Translations under genes and position numbers: made by a program
From: Halonotius aquaticus
GTDB lineage: Archaea; Halobacteriota; Halobacteria; Halobacteriales; Haloferacaceae
Direction: 5' to 3'
Assembly: GCF_003605575.1 (NCBI RefSeq)
Contig: NZ_QKNY01000004.1
Coordinates: 1-64,000, forward strand
Length of the DNA stretch: 64,000 nucleotides
Notes under the pieces: generated by a model
Seen by the model: the letters and a program-made list of their open reading frames with translations, nothing else
Databases searched by the model: none
What the model was told of the DNA's origin: nothing
Shown here: positions 15,947-24,691 of the stretch, piece after piece
How the letters are laid out: each line of letters starts with the position of its first letter
Position numbering within the stretch: position 1 is the first letter of the stretch

Positions 15947-16717
15947 TCAGTCGACGCGCTCGGCGAACGCAAAGCTTGGTTTCACGTCCGTAATCTCCAC
16001 TTCGACGGTGTCGCCGGTCGTTGTGTCGGGGACGAAGACGGTAAATCCGTCAATGTGTGCGACGCCGTCGCCCTCTTCGCCGACATCGATGATCTCGACG
16101 TCGCGGGTCTCGCCGACGCTGATCGGTGCGGTCAGGCGGTGTTTCCCGACGAGGTAGACCTCCGAGGATCTATCCCGGGAGGCTTCGGGGTTCATCGTCC
16201 GGACGTACTGGAAGGCGTCCTCAATCTCCTCGCGGAGCGCGTCGAGATCCTGTCCCTGGAACACCTTTGCCACGAAATCGCCGTCGGTCGCCAGCACGTC
16301 CTCGGCGACCCCGAAGGCTTGCCGGGCGAGATGGACTGAGCGGGCGTGATCGAGATCGTACTCGCCGGTCATATTCGGTGCCATATCCGAGATGACGAGA
16401 TCCGCGCCGCCCTCGCCGATCGTTTTGCTGAGCCGATCTTTCGTTCGTTCCTCGGTCATATCGCCCTTGATCGTCTCGATGTTTGCGTGCTCCAACTCCC
16501 GGATGCGCTGGAAGTCGACGCCGACGACGGTACCGGTTTCGTCGACCTCTTCGGCGGCGACCTGGAGCCAGCCGCCCGGGGCGGCCCCAAGGTCGACGAC
16601 GGTGTCGCCGTGGCTCAGGAGGTCGGCCTCCCGATCGAGTTGTTTGAGCTTGTAGGCCGCTCGCGTGCGGTAGCCCTCCTGTTTGGCGCGGTTGTAGTAT
16701 TCGTCTTTGCGGGTCAC
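15947..16717 (-). CDS. rlmE: 23S rRNA (uridine-2'-O)-methyltransferase RlmE/FtsJ with C-terminal TRAM domain
   Basis: 256 aa from a GTG at 16717 (VTRKDEYYNRAK; another in-frame GTG is three codons upstream). Residues 1-185 are the FtsJ methyltransferase with the SAM site VVDLGAAPGGWLQ, VVGVDFQRI, LVISDMAPNMTG and FVAKVFQGQD; the K-D-K-E tetrad is represented by AAYKLKQLD, SDMAP, AKVF and SEVYLV. The last 65 residues form a TRAM domain (GDGVAHIDGFTVFVP), the usual archaeal fusion that adds RNA binding. It modifies the A-loop of 23S rRNA. Confidence 0.93.
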   Translation of the reverse strand: MTRKDEYYNRAKQEGYRTRAAYKLKQLDREADLLSHGDTVVDLGAAPGGWLQVAAEEVDETGTVVGVDFQRIRELEHANIETIKGDMTEERTKDRLSKTIGEGGADLVISDMAPNMTGEYDLDHARSVHLARQAFGVAEDVLATDGDFVAKVFQGQDLDALREEIEDAFQYVRTMNPEASRDRSSEVYLVGKHRLTAPISVGETRDVEIIDVGEEGDGVAHIDGFTVFVPDTTTGDTVEVEITDVKPSFAFAERVD

Positions 16718-16870
16718 AGGTTCCACCTCGGGGTCGGCCGCTCACGGGTGTTCGTGCTCGAATCGGCGAGTGTGTCCATATCCGAGCCACGACACGCAGA
16801 CGCAAAGACGTGCCGCACTCCGCCCGTGGGGATACTTTATGCCCGTGACACCCATCTACGTAGTCGACGG

Positions 16871-17941
16871 ATGGACACCACACATCGGGTCGTCATCGAC
16901 GACGCCCGCGGCCTTGCGGGCCTTGCGGCTGACAGTGTCGAACTCGTTGTCACCTCCCCGCCGTACCCGATGATCGAGATGTGGGACGAGCTTTTTACCG
17001 ACCTTGATCCGGCCATCGGCGACCACCTTGCTGCCGGTGATGGTGAGGCCGCCTTTGAGGCGATGCATGCGATCCTCGATTCTGTCTGGGACGGCCTCGA
17101 TCGGGTTCTCGTCGACGGCGGCATCGCCTGTATCAACATCGGGGATGCGACCCGAACGCTGGATGGTGGCTTTCGGGTGTATCAGAACCACGCCCGGATC
17201 ATCGACGCCCTCACTACCCGTGGCTTCGAGCCACTTCCCGAGATCGTCTGGCGGAAGCCGGCCAACTCAGCGGCGAAGTTCATGGGCAGCGGGATGGTAC
17301 CCCCCAACGCCTACGTCACGTTAGAACACGAGTACGTGTTGCCGTTCCGTAACGGCGGCGACCGCCGATCGTTCGAGCCCAACGCGGAGTCCCGGTACAA
17401 CGCCGCGTACTTCTGGGAGGAGCGCAATCGCTGGTTTTCGGATCTGTGGACTGATCTCCGCGGGGTAGAGCAATCGCTCGCCGACGATGCGCTTCGGGAT
17501 CGCTCCGCGGCCTTCCCGTTCGGGCTCCCTTACCGCCTGATCAACATGTACAGCGTCTACGGCGACACGGTCTGTGATCCGTTTTTCGGTACCGGCACAA
17601 CCGGACTGGCGGCGGCCGTCGCCGGGCGCAACTCCGTCGGCTACGAACTCGATCCGGCGTTCGGGTCGGTCTTCGAAGCCAGGATCGACGACGTACCCGC
17701 CCTCTCCCGGCAGGTCATCGGTGACCGACTCGCCGCCCACCGGGAGTTCGTCGCCGCCGAACGCGACGCCGGCGAGACGTTCAGTTACGACGCAACCCAC
17801 TACGACGTGCCTGTTCGCACCAACCAAGAGCAATCAATCCGGTTTTACGCGGCTGAATCGGTGGACTCGACCGATGCAGGCTATCGGGTGACACATACCC
17901 CATTCGATGGCGACGACGCGGGTGTGGACTCTCCTTACTGA
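16871..17941 (+). CDS. zim: DNA methyltransferase of the TSPPY class, probably the haloarchaeal CTAG methylase Zim
   Basis: 356 aa from the ATG at 16871 (MDTTHRVVIDDARGL); the frame is open far upstream, but that is a shadow of rlmE. Motif IV is VVTSPPYPMIEMWDEL, typical of amino-methyltransferases acting on N4-cytosine or N6-adenine. Motif I near the C-terminus is VCDPFFGTGTTGLAAAVAGR, giving the circularly permuted beta-class order, and GYELDP follows. No restriction endonuclease gene is next to it, so it is an orphan. Assignment to CTAG modification comes from memory of the widely conserved haloarchaeal protein and was not checked. A TATA-like tactttatg lies about 30 bases upstream. Confidence 0.85.
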   Translation: MDTTHRVVIDDARGLAGLAADSVELVVTSPPYPMIEMWDELFTDLDPAIGDHLAAGDGEAAFEAMHAILDSVWDGLDRVLVDGGIACINIGDATRTLDGGFRVYQNHARIIDALTTRGFEPLPEIVWRKPANSAAKFMGSGMVPPNAYVTLEHEYVLPFRNGGDRRSFEPNAESRYNAAYFWEERNRWFSDLWTDLRGVEQSLADDALRDRSAAFPFGLPYRLINMYSVYGDTVCDPFFGTGTTGLAAAVAGRNSVGYELDPAFGSVFEARIDDVPALSRQVIGDRLAAHREFVAAERDAGETFSYDATHYDVPVRTNQEQSIRFYAAESVDSTDAGYRVTHTPFDGDDAGVDSPY

Positions 17942-18414
17942 GGTGCTTCGCTTGCCGCCGTCTCCGGCCAACGAACCCCCCAGTACCGATCGTTGTGAGG
18001 GTCGATCTCGAAGCCACAGGCGTCGTAGAATGGCCGAACACCCTCGTCGAACCCGGCGGTCAGCGGCCGCGGTGCAACGCGTTCGGCAGCCGCCACGATG
18101 AGCGCACGGCCGATCCCCCGGTCGCGTCGTCGCCGCCGGACGGCGATCGCTGTGATCCGCACCGGATCCGTGTCGCTGTCGACCCGCGTGCCGTCGACAG
18201 TGACTCGCTTCTCCTCGCTCGCTGGCGAGGCATCGAGGGCGATCGCTCCGACCGGTGTCTCCTCGCGGGTGGCGATGAGAACCAGCCCGTCTGTTGCGCT
18301 GAGTTGTCGACTGAGGCGGTCGGCAGCAGTATCGAGCATCGCGGCGTCGAACAGTCGGACAACGGCGAGTCGGTCTGTGGGATCGCCACGCCGGATCGAC
18401 ACCTGGTCGCTCAT
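17935..18414 (-). CDS. GNAT-family N-acetyltransferase
   Basis: 159 aa. The acetyl-CoA site is visible as ITAIAVRRRRRDRGIGRALIVAA (motif A, RxxGxG/A), followed by GFDEGVRPFYDACGFEID, the typical end of the fold. It overlaps the convergent methylase gene by 7 bases and starts immediately before the stop of the peroxiredoxin gene upstream, so those two genes form an operon. The substrate is unknown. Confidence 0.8.
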   Translation of the reverse strand: MSDQVSIRRGDPTDRLAVVRLFDAAMLDTAADRLSRQLSATDGLVLIATREETPVGAIALDASPASEEKRVTVDGTRVDSDTDPVRITAIAVRRRRRDRGIGRALIVAAAERVAPRPLTAGFDEGVRPFYDACGFEIDPHNDRYWGVRWPETAASEAPQ

Positions 18415-18903
18415 CTACTGATTTCGTTCAAGCTCTAAGAGGAGGCTGTCGACTGTCGGGCGATCCCCGGGTGCGTCGCCGACATAGGAGTACACCAGCC
18501 GTGGCTCCTCGCCGCGGCGGTCGATGATCACCACCAGCGGCATCCGGCCGATCAGATCGTGGAGCCTGCCGAGGACGCCGAAGCGGACGGGCTGGCCGAA
18601 CCGGTCGGCGGTTGTGCTGTCGGGGTCGGCCACGACCGGAAACGGGAGGTCGTAGCTGTCGGCCCACTCGGCGGCCCGTTCTTTCGACTCCGGCAGGATC
18701 GAGACAACGACCGCGTTATGCTGGCGAAACTCATCGTAGCGGGTGGCGATCTCGCTGGCCTGTGTTTGGCAGTTGCTACAGTGAAAATCGCGGTGAAACA
18801 GGAGGACGACAAAGTCGGCATCGACCTGATCGACGCGGAGCGGATCGGGCCCCGGCCCCCCGTTCGGGAGTTCGATCGAGAGGTCGGTCGGCGTCGAGTA
18901 CAT
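18415..18903 (-). CDS. Peroxiredoxin-like thioredoxin-fold protein (AhpC/TSA superfamily)
   Basis: 162 aa. VVLLFHRDFHCSNCQTQASE supplies a CxxC pair at the place of the peroxidatic cysteine, followed by VVVSILPESKERAAEWADSY and FPVVADPDSTTADRFG, both typical of the peroxiredoxin/BCP group. It probably reduces peroxides or acts as a thiol oxidoreductase in the cytoplasm. No signal peptide. It is co-transcribed with the GNAT gene downstream. Confidence 0.8.
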   Translation of the reverse strand: MYSTPTDLSIELPNGGPGPDPLRVDQVDADFVVLLFHRDFHCSNCQTQASEIATRYDEFRQHNAVVVSILPESKERAAEWADSYDLPFPVVADPDSTTADRFGQPVRFGVLGRLHDLIGRMPLVVIIDRRGEEPRLVYSYVGDAPGDRPTVDSLLLELERNQ

Positions 18904-18971
18904 ACCGGCCGTAGCGAACGCCGGAGTAAAAATACTCCCGTCCCGGCGCGTCAGCCGGGCTGGTTGGCCTG

Positions 18972-19172
18972 TTATCCGCCTTTGATCAGCCGGACGACCT
19001 GCACGGTGTCAGCCGCAACGGGCTGATCTTCCGGCACTGGGCTGCCGTCGACAAGCACCGACACCTCCTGTGGGCTGTAGTCGATCGCCGACAGCAGGTC
19101 GGCGTAGGTTGCGCCGTCGTCAATGCTCACCTCGTGGGTGGTCTCGCTGACGACATCGACGGTCACGTCCAT
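18972..19172 (-). CDS. samp2: Small archaeal ubiquitin-like modifier, SAMP2 type
   Basis: 66 aa with a beta-grasp pattern (MDVTVDVVSETTHEVSIDDG, SVLVDGSPVPEDQ) ending in VVRLIKGG. The C-terminal diglycine is exposed without processing. The length and LIKGG ending match SAMP2, which is activated by the E1-like UbaA, becomes conjugated to lysines and also serves as sulfur carrier for tRNA thiolation. It lies 68 bases upstream of the peroxiredoxin gene on the same strand. Confidence 0.9.
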   Translation of the reverse strand: MDVTVDVVSETTHEVSIDDGATYADLLSAIDYSPQEVSVLVDGSPVPEDQPVAADTVQVVRLIKGG

Positions 19173-19373
19173 AGCAGGGCTATAGCCGGCGACTCATAAA
19201 GCGTGTCGGCTCCACGATTGAACTGTTGGTGTCGACACCGATTGATACTGCTCTCTCACCGCAACATCCCACCGCTATTGATGGTCTAAACTGTCAATAG
19301 ATTCGCATACGCCGCACCGATACTGCCGTTGTGGCCGAAGCTATATCATTATCGACTGTGTAGTAGTGGTACA

Positions 19374-20972
19374 ATGCTTTTTGATCTGCTGGCTGGCATC
19401 CACGCTCGGTTCCGACGTGGCGACACCGAGCATCACGCCCCGCGTACTGATGGGGGACAGGTTACCGGGGCAGCGACAGCCGACGAGGGCACCGACGACG
19501 TCACGGTCGAACCGGTGATCGAAACCGATGAGCAGCCCGATGACGCGGCCGACCACGACTTCGATATATCGGGGCAGGTGTTGCTGAGTGGGATTCCGCA
19601 GGCCGCCTTTGTGATCGATCCCACCGGGACGATCCAGGCGTGGAATCACGATATGATGGAGCTCACCGGCATCACCGCTGATGAGGCACGCGGGCGCGAT
19701 GACATCGGAATGCTACTGTATGATTCGACCGACGACACGATGATCGAGAAGGTGCTTGCCGAACCGACGACCGCCGACGAGGTCTACGGGCTGACCGTCG
19801 AAGACGAGTCCCGCCATCTCTACGTCAAGGAAGACCGGATCGCAGACCACAGCGGCAACGTCGAACGGTACGCCAAGGTGACGGTGATGCCGGTGTACGA
19901 CGACGGCGAGTTGGTTGGTGCCGTCGAGATGGTACAGGATCTCACCGAGGAGCGTCGCCGCCAGGAGGCGACCGAGGCCTTGGTCGCTGAGGTGTCCGGC
20001 ACGCTGCAGGCGTTGACCGCCGGACAGCTGGATGCCCGTGCCGCCTTCGATGACACCGAGTTCGTCGACGATCAGCTGCTCGGCGTCGTCGCAGAGGTCA
20101 ACGGGATGGCCGACAACCTCCAAGAGGTCGTCACCCAGGTCGACCAGCAGGCAGCCCGCCTTGCGGACTCCGTCGAGCAAGCGGTCAGTGCGGCCGACGG
20201 GATCGCCACCAATGTCGATAACCAAAACGAACTGCTTGCGGAAAGTGTCGATGAGATGCAGACCTTCTCGGCAAGCATGGAGGAGGTCGCCGCCACCGCC
20301 GAACAGGTCGACTCGGCGGCCGAAACGGCGCGTGAGGCCTCCAACGATGGGCTTGCTGCCTCCGAAGACGCGCATGCTGCTGCCACCGACGTTACCGAGC
20401 TCGGCGAGGAACTTGTCGAGTCGGTCACCGATCTCGGCGAGCGGATGGACGACATCGAAAACGTCGTCGAGGTCATCTCCGATGTGGCCGAACAAACCAA
20501 CCTGCTGGCGTTGAACGCCAACATCGAGGCCGCCCGCGCCGGCGAGGACGGGGATGGCTTCGCGGTCGTCGCCGACGAGGTGAAAAACCTCGCCGACGAG
20601 ACGCGCCAACACACCGAGGAGATCACCGAAAGCATCAACGACCTCCAGTCGCAGGCCGACTCAACGATCACTGCAGCCGAAGAGAGCCACCAGCAGATCG
20701 AAACGGCCGGCGACCAGATCGACGACGTGTTGACCGCCTTCGAGGATATCGCGGCCGCCGTCGATCAGGCCGCCGACGGGATCGCCGAGGTCTCCCGGGC
20801 AACTGACGACCAGGCGGCGACCGTCGAAGAGTTGACATCGACGCTTGAGGAGGCCCGCGATCACGCTTCCGAGACGGACGCTGCCGCCGAGAACATCGTC
20901 GCCGCAACCGACGAACAGACCGAGGCGATCGACGAACTGGAAGATCGCGTCGATCAACTTCGCAGCAGCTAG
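19374..20972 (+). CDS. Soluble halobacterial transducer: PAS plus methyl-accepting signalling domain
   Basis: 532 aa from the ATG at 19374 (MLFDLLAGIHARF). No transmembrane helix. A PAS domain lies at about residues 65-190 (GIPQAAFVIDPTGTIQAWNHD ... VQDLTEERRRQ). Then come long helices and the signalling hairpin around VISDVAEQTNLLALNANIEAARAGEDG, with candidate methylation sites in the flanking heptads. It would relay a cytoplasmic redox, ligand or light cue to CheA. The sensed signal is not evident, and no heme or flavin motif is obvious. Confidence 0.9.
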   Translation: MLFDLLAGIHARFRRGDTEHHAPRTDGGQVTGAATADEGTDDVTVEPVIETDEQPDDAADHDFDISGQVLLSGIPQAAFVIDPTGTIQAWNHDMMELTGITADEARGRDDIGMLLYDSTDDTMIEKVLAEPTTADEVYGLTVEDESRHLYVKEDRIADHSGNVERYAKVTVMPVYDDGELVGAVEMVQDLTEERRRQEATEALVAEVSGTLQALTAGQLDARAAFDDTEFVDDQLLGVVAEVNGMADNLQEVVTQVDQQAARLADSVEQAVSAADGIATNVDNQNELLAESVDEMQTFSASMEEVAATAEQVDSAAETAREASNDGLAASEDAHAAATDVTELGEELVESVTDLGERMDDIENVVEVISDVAEQTNLLALNANIEAARAGEDGDGFAVVADEVKNLADETRQHTEEITESINDLQSQADSTITAAEESHQQIETAGDQIDDVLTAFEDIAAAVDQAADGIAEVSRATDDQAATVEELTSTLEEARDHASETDAAAENIVAATDEQTEAIDELEDRVDQLRSS

Positions 20973-21051
20973 GTTCTTTGAACGCTGCCGCGTCTCTCTC
21001 CGGCGACCACGTCTCGGGGCGTTTATCAGCCTCCCGGCCGCCACCACAGGT

Positions 21052-23334
21052 ATGAGCGACGCCGACGCCGCGGGGGCCACCGGTCGGGAGATCTGGATCG
21101 AAAAATATCGGCCACAGACCCTCGACGACATCAAGGGCCAAGCCGACATTGTCGAACGCCTCCAGAGCTACATTGATCAACACGACCTCCCGCATCTCCT
21201 GTTTTCGGGTGGGGCGGGCATCGGCAAAACGACCGCCGCGACCGCCATCGCCCGGCAGGTATACGGCGACGACTGGCAGGGGAACTTCCTCGAACTCAAC
21301 GCCTCCGATCAGCGCGGGATCGACGTGGTGCGCGACCGGATCAAAAACTTCGCCCGCGCCTCCTTCGGCGGCTACGACTACCGGATTATTTTCCTTGATG
21401 AGGCCGACTCGCTGTGTGTGCCGCCGGGCACGGAAGTCGTGACGGGATATCCGTCGAAACCGGAGGTCAAACCGATAGAGGAGGTCGCCGAAGACGGTGA
21501 ACCGATGCCGTCGGTTGACTTCGAGACAAACGAGATTCAGTCGGATAATGGAACCCTCGTTGACTCCGGCGTTGCGGACTTCTTCGAAGTCGAACTGGAT
21601 GACGGACGGACGATCCATGCGAGCCCAACCCATCCGTTCTTCGTGGTTGGAGCGGATGGCAAACTGATCGAAAAAGAGCTTCGAGAGCTGTCTTCTGGCG
21701 ATGAGATCGCGGATTTTAAAGACGACATCGGTGTCTCTCGGTGTGAAATCTGCGGCGACTGGACAGCAGGACGGTTCTGCTCCATCGACTGTAAGGACGA
21801 AGGCCACAGCCGCAGTATGAGCGGCGACGGCAACCCGATGTACGGCACGGAGTGGTCAGACGAGCGACGGGAGAAAATCGTCGAGAAACTCGCAGATGGG
21901 CGGTTCGCTGGCGAGAACAACCCGAACTACGGCGGTGCGTTCCACGGTGTCCACGTCTGGAAAATGGATGAAGAGACAGTCGAACGCGTCCGCGAATCGC
22001 TCAGTGAGATGCGAGCCGGAACTCCGTGGGAAAAGTGGGTCGTTGACGCTGATGCGGAATCCGTGAAAGAACAGATCGGCGAAACGATGTCGGAGTGGTG
22101 GACCGACTTGGACGAGGACGAACGCGAGCGACTGATCGAAAAAAGTACCGAGAACTGCGATTACCCGGTCTGCGACATCAGTGGCGATAACAACCCGATG
22201 CGCGATCCCGAAGTCGCTCAAAAGGTTTCCGAAGCACTTCAGGGACACGAACCGACGGGTGGAAATATCAGACACAGCGAGGAACTCGGCCATCTCGTCC
22301 GTTCGGACTGGGAGTACGAGGTCGCCAAGGCACTCCAAGAGGCCAACATCGAGTACGAGTACGAACCGGAGTTCGAACTGTCGGATTCGGTGTACCATCC
22401 CGACTTCCTGCTTGATGATACTGTGATCGAAGTCAAAGGTGTCGCCGAACTGTGGGGTCAACCCGAGAAGGTTAGAGAGTTTCTGGATACCTACGGTGAC
22501 GAATACACGTTCGTTGTCGTCGGAGATGGCGACCTCCCCCACCACGAGCATTACGAACGCGAGGAGTTCGAACCCGGACTCGTCGCTGACGGGGGCCGAG
22601 GTGACGTTCAAACTGCGACGATTTCCCGCATCGAGTACAGCCACCGCGGGAAAGCCTACAACATCAGCATGGACGACACGCCGAACTTCATGCTCGCTAA
22701 CGGGATTCTCACGCACAATACTGACGACGCCCAGTCAGCACTCCGCCGGACGATGGAACAGTTTTCCGACAACACCCGCTTCATTCTCTCCTGTAACTAC
22801 TCTTCGAAGATCATCGATCCGATCCAGTCGCGATGTGCCGTCTTCCGATTCTCGCCGCTGTCGGACGAGGCGATCGCCGCCCAGATCGACGAGATCGCTG
22901 CCGCTGAGGACATCGAAATCACCGACGACGGCCGGGAGGCCTTGGTCTACGCAGCGGGCGGCGACATGCGCCGGGCGATCAACAGTCTCCAGGCTGCGGC
23001 AACAACAGGCGAAGTCGTCGACGAGGAAGCGGTCTATCTGATCACGTCGACGGCTCGTCCCGAGGAGATCGAGGCGATGGTCACCGACGCGATCAACGGT
23101 GATTTCGCTAAATCGCGGGCGACACTCGATACCCTGCTGACCGATACCGGCATGGCCGGTGGCGACATCATCGACCAACTGCACCGGTCGGTGTGGGATC
23201 TCGGGATCGACGAACGGGCGGCCGTCCGGCTGATGGAGCGGATCGGCGAGGCCGACTACCGGATTACGGAAGGCGCGAACGAACAGGTGCAACTTGAGGC
23301 ACTGCTGGCGTCGCTGGCGTTAGACGAGAACTGA
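21052..23334 (+). CDS. rfcS: Replication factor C small subunit containing an intein
   Basis: 760-aa precursor from the ATG at 21052. Extein part 1 (121 aa) contains the clamp-loader Walker A GGAGIGKTTAA and ends directly after Walker B (FLDEADSL). Extein part 2 (204 aa) resumes with TDDAQSALRRTMEQF, then the SRC motif (QSRCAVFRF) and the sensor-2 region MRRAINSLQ. Spliced length is about 325 aa, normal for RfcS. The mature protein loads PCNA during replication. The intein splits the ATPase core, so the unspliced precursor should be inactive. Confidence 0.96.
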   Translation: MSDADAAGATGREIWIEKYRPQTLDDIKGQADIVERLQSYIDQHDLPHLLFSGGAGIGKTTAATAIARQVYGDDWQGNFLELNASDQRGIDVVRDRIKNFARASFGGYDYRIIFLDEADSLCVPPGTEVVTGYPSKPEVKPIEEVAEDGEPMPSVDFETNEIQSDNGTLVDSGVADFFEVELDDGRTIHASPTHPFFVVGADGKLIEKELRELSSGDEIADFKDDIGVSRCEICGDWTAGRFCSIDCKDEGHSRSMSGDGNPMYGTEWSDERREKIVEKLADGRFAGENNPNYGGAFHGVHVWKMDEETVERVRESLSEMRAGTPWEKWVVDADAESVKEQIGETMSEWWTDLDEDERERLIEKSTENCDYPVCDISGDNNPMRDPEVAQKVSEALQGHEPTGGNIRHSEELGHLVRSDWEYEVAKALQEANIEYEYEPEFELSDSVYHPDFLLDDTVIEVKGVAELWGQPEKVREFLDTYGDEYTFVVVGDGDLPHHEHYEREEFEPGLVADGGRGDVQTATISRIEYSHRGKAYNISMDDTPNFMLANGILTHNTDDAQSALRRTMEQFSDNTRFILSCNYSSKIIDPIQSRCAVFRFSPLSDEAIAAQIDEIAAAEDIEITDDGREALVYAAGGDMRRAINSLQAAATTGEVVDEEAVYLITSTARPEEIEAMVTDAINGDFAKSRATLDTLLTDTGMAGGDIIDQLHRSVWDLGIDERAAVRLMERIGEADYRITEGANEQVQLEALLASLALDEN
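21415..22719 (+). mobile_element. Intein in rfcS with NUMOD3-like repeats and a PD-(D/E)XK-type nuclease
   Basis: 435 residues, from Cys (CVPPGTEVVTGYP) to His-Asn (GILTHN), followed by Thr of the extein. Splicing block B is ASPTHPFFV and block F is YNISMDDTPNFML. The insert between the splicing halves has no LAGLIDADG motif. It shows a Cys-rich knuckle (CEICGDW ... FCSIDC), three NUMOD3-like motifs (GDGNPMYGT, GENNPNYGG, GDNNPMRD) and a nuclease-like core, WEYEVAKAL ... HPDFLL ... IEVKG (about 22303-22441). Base composition is slightly less GC-rich than in the exteins. Confidence 0.9.
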
Positions 23335-23372
23335 TTCTCCAACTGATACCGTGCGTACTGCGATGGGTACGG

Positions 23373-23642
23373 TTATTCTTCGGTGACCGGAATTGAGACG
23401 CCGTCCGTTCCACTGTCGCCGGCATTGTGCTCAGCGACCGGCTGACCGCCATCGGGAAGGAGCTTCTTTTTCCCGCCACAGCAGCCGCAGCTGGGGACGA
23501 GCGCGCCGGCGATGTATCCGGTTGCCCCGCCGAGACCGCCGCCGATCCCGGCCCCGAACGGGCCGGCTTTCCCACCGAGTGACGCACCGATTGAGGCTCC
23601 GACTGACGCCGCTGTTGTTGCTTTTTTGTCTGATGATCGCAT
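23373..23642 (-). CDS. Small glycine-rich protein with glycine-zipper segment
   Basis: 89 aa. Residues about 10-50 alternate Gly/Ala with small residues (GASIGASLGGKAG, GGGLGGATGYIAGALV), a glycine-zipper pattern that packs in membranes. It is followed by CGCCGGKKK and an acidic tail. No standard signal peptide. Function unknown; a membrane-inserting peptide or a membrane-associated stress protein are both possible. Confidence 0.55.
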   Translation of the reverse strand: MRSSDKKATTAASVGASIGASLGGKAGPFGAGIGGGLGGATGYIAGALVPSCGCCGGKKKLLPDGGQPVAEHNAGDSGTDGVSIPVTEE

Positions 23643-23842
23643 GCACCTTCGATAGGAGCGTGTCGATAATGAATATTGTGACCGAATGGCACGCGGCGAC
23701 AGCCGAGGCGCAACCGTCTTTTCCGTGTCGCACGTTACTGTCGGTGGCCGATGACGATAGCACCGCTCCGAGGCGGGGTGGCTCCTGCCGGTGACGAGCC
23801 CTATGAGTGCCGAGGCCGACTTTGAACGACGGACGCGGATTT

Positions 23843-24121
23843 ATGACCGATGCCGAACAACCACACAGCATGGCCGCTGAAATCTCCGACCGGGTTCGAG
23901 CAATTGCGGAAGCCCGCGGGCTTCCCGAGTCCGAAGTTTTCGAGCGCGCGCTCGAACGCGGGCTTGAAGACCTGTGGGACGATCTGGTGCTCGCCCAATA
24001 CCTCGACGGCGACCTCGACCGCGAGGACGCCATCGACCGCGTCGGCCGGACGAAGGTTGAGCGTGCTGAACGGGAGCGAGAGATCGTTGAAGAGGATGTC
24101 GACTGGGGTCTCAACGCGTGA
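23843..24121 (+). CDS. Antitoxin-like protein of a toxin-antitoxin pair
   Basis: 92 aa from the ATG at 23843 (MTDAEQPHSMAAEISDRV). An N-terminal helix-turn pattern (ARGLPESEVFERALERGLEDL) resembles small DNA-binding antitoxins, and the C-terminus is a charged helix that would wrap the toxin. Its stop overlaps the start of the PIN-type gene by 4 bases (GTGA), the usual arrangement of such pairs. Confidence 0.75.
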   Translation: MTDAEQPHSMAAEISDRVRAIAEARGLPESEVFERALERGLEDLWDDLVLAQYLDGDLDREDAIDRVGRTKVERAEREREIVEEDVDWGLNA

Positions 24122-24603
24122 CACTTGCGGCTGTCTCGGATGCTGGGCCGCTTATCCATCTTGCCGAAATCGATGCCCTCGAACTACTGGCAGCGTTCGA
24201 TACCCTCCTGATACCGGAGACGGTCTATGCGGAAGTCGAGACGGGTGGTATTCCCGACGGATTATCCGACCGCTCGTATGAACTCGTTGACGCGGCAGCG
24301 AGGCCCGTTCCATCCACGGAGCTGGATGCAGGCGAACGCGCCGCGTTGGCAGTCGCAACCGACTACGACGTAACGTTTCTGACGGATGATCTCGCTGCTC
24401 GGGAGGCCGCTTCCGAGGCTGGTGTTGATGTCCACGGCTCCATCGGCATCATCGCCCTCGGATACCACCGTGGAATGCTACACAGAGAGCAAGCCGCATC
24501 GCTCATGCACGCACTCCAGCAGGAGACGAGTCTTTTCGTGACCCGAGCCATTGTAGAACGCGGTATCCGGCAACTGGACGAGTCCCACCGAACAGATGAC
24601 TAG
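24118..24603 (+). CDS. PIN-like toxin (DUF3368-type)
   Basis: 161 aa, starting with GTG inside the antitoxin stop. The PIN landmarks are AVSDAGPLIHLAEI (first Asp), PETVYAEVETGG (Glu), DAGERAALAVA (Glu) and VTFLTDDLAAREAA (Asp pair). This is the layout of predicted PIN nucleases linked to small antitoxins. It would cleave RNA when released from the antitoxin. Confidence 0.82.
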   Translation: MTLAAVSDAGPLIHLAEIDALELLAAFDTLLIPETVYAEVETGGIPDGLSDRSYELVDAAARPVPSTELDAGERAALAVATDYDVTFLTDDLAAREAASEAGVDVHGSIGIIALGYHRGMLHREQAASLMHALQQETSLFVTRAIVERGIRQLDESHRTDD

Positions 24604-24691
24604 CTTTTGCTTCGTGAGTGTTGAGGCCAGTTTATATCGATACCCGGTCTCGTTGCACAGCAGTGACACAATGCTTTAGATACACGTACGT

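Noticed and set aside
20668-21807. 379-codon minus-strand frame across the end of the transducer gene and the start of rfcS
   Set aside because: Spans two clearly coding plus-strand genes; its N-terminal part (ADFTPRDTDVVFKIR) is the reverse reading of the intein.
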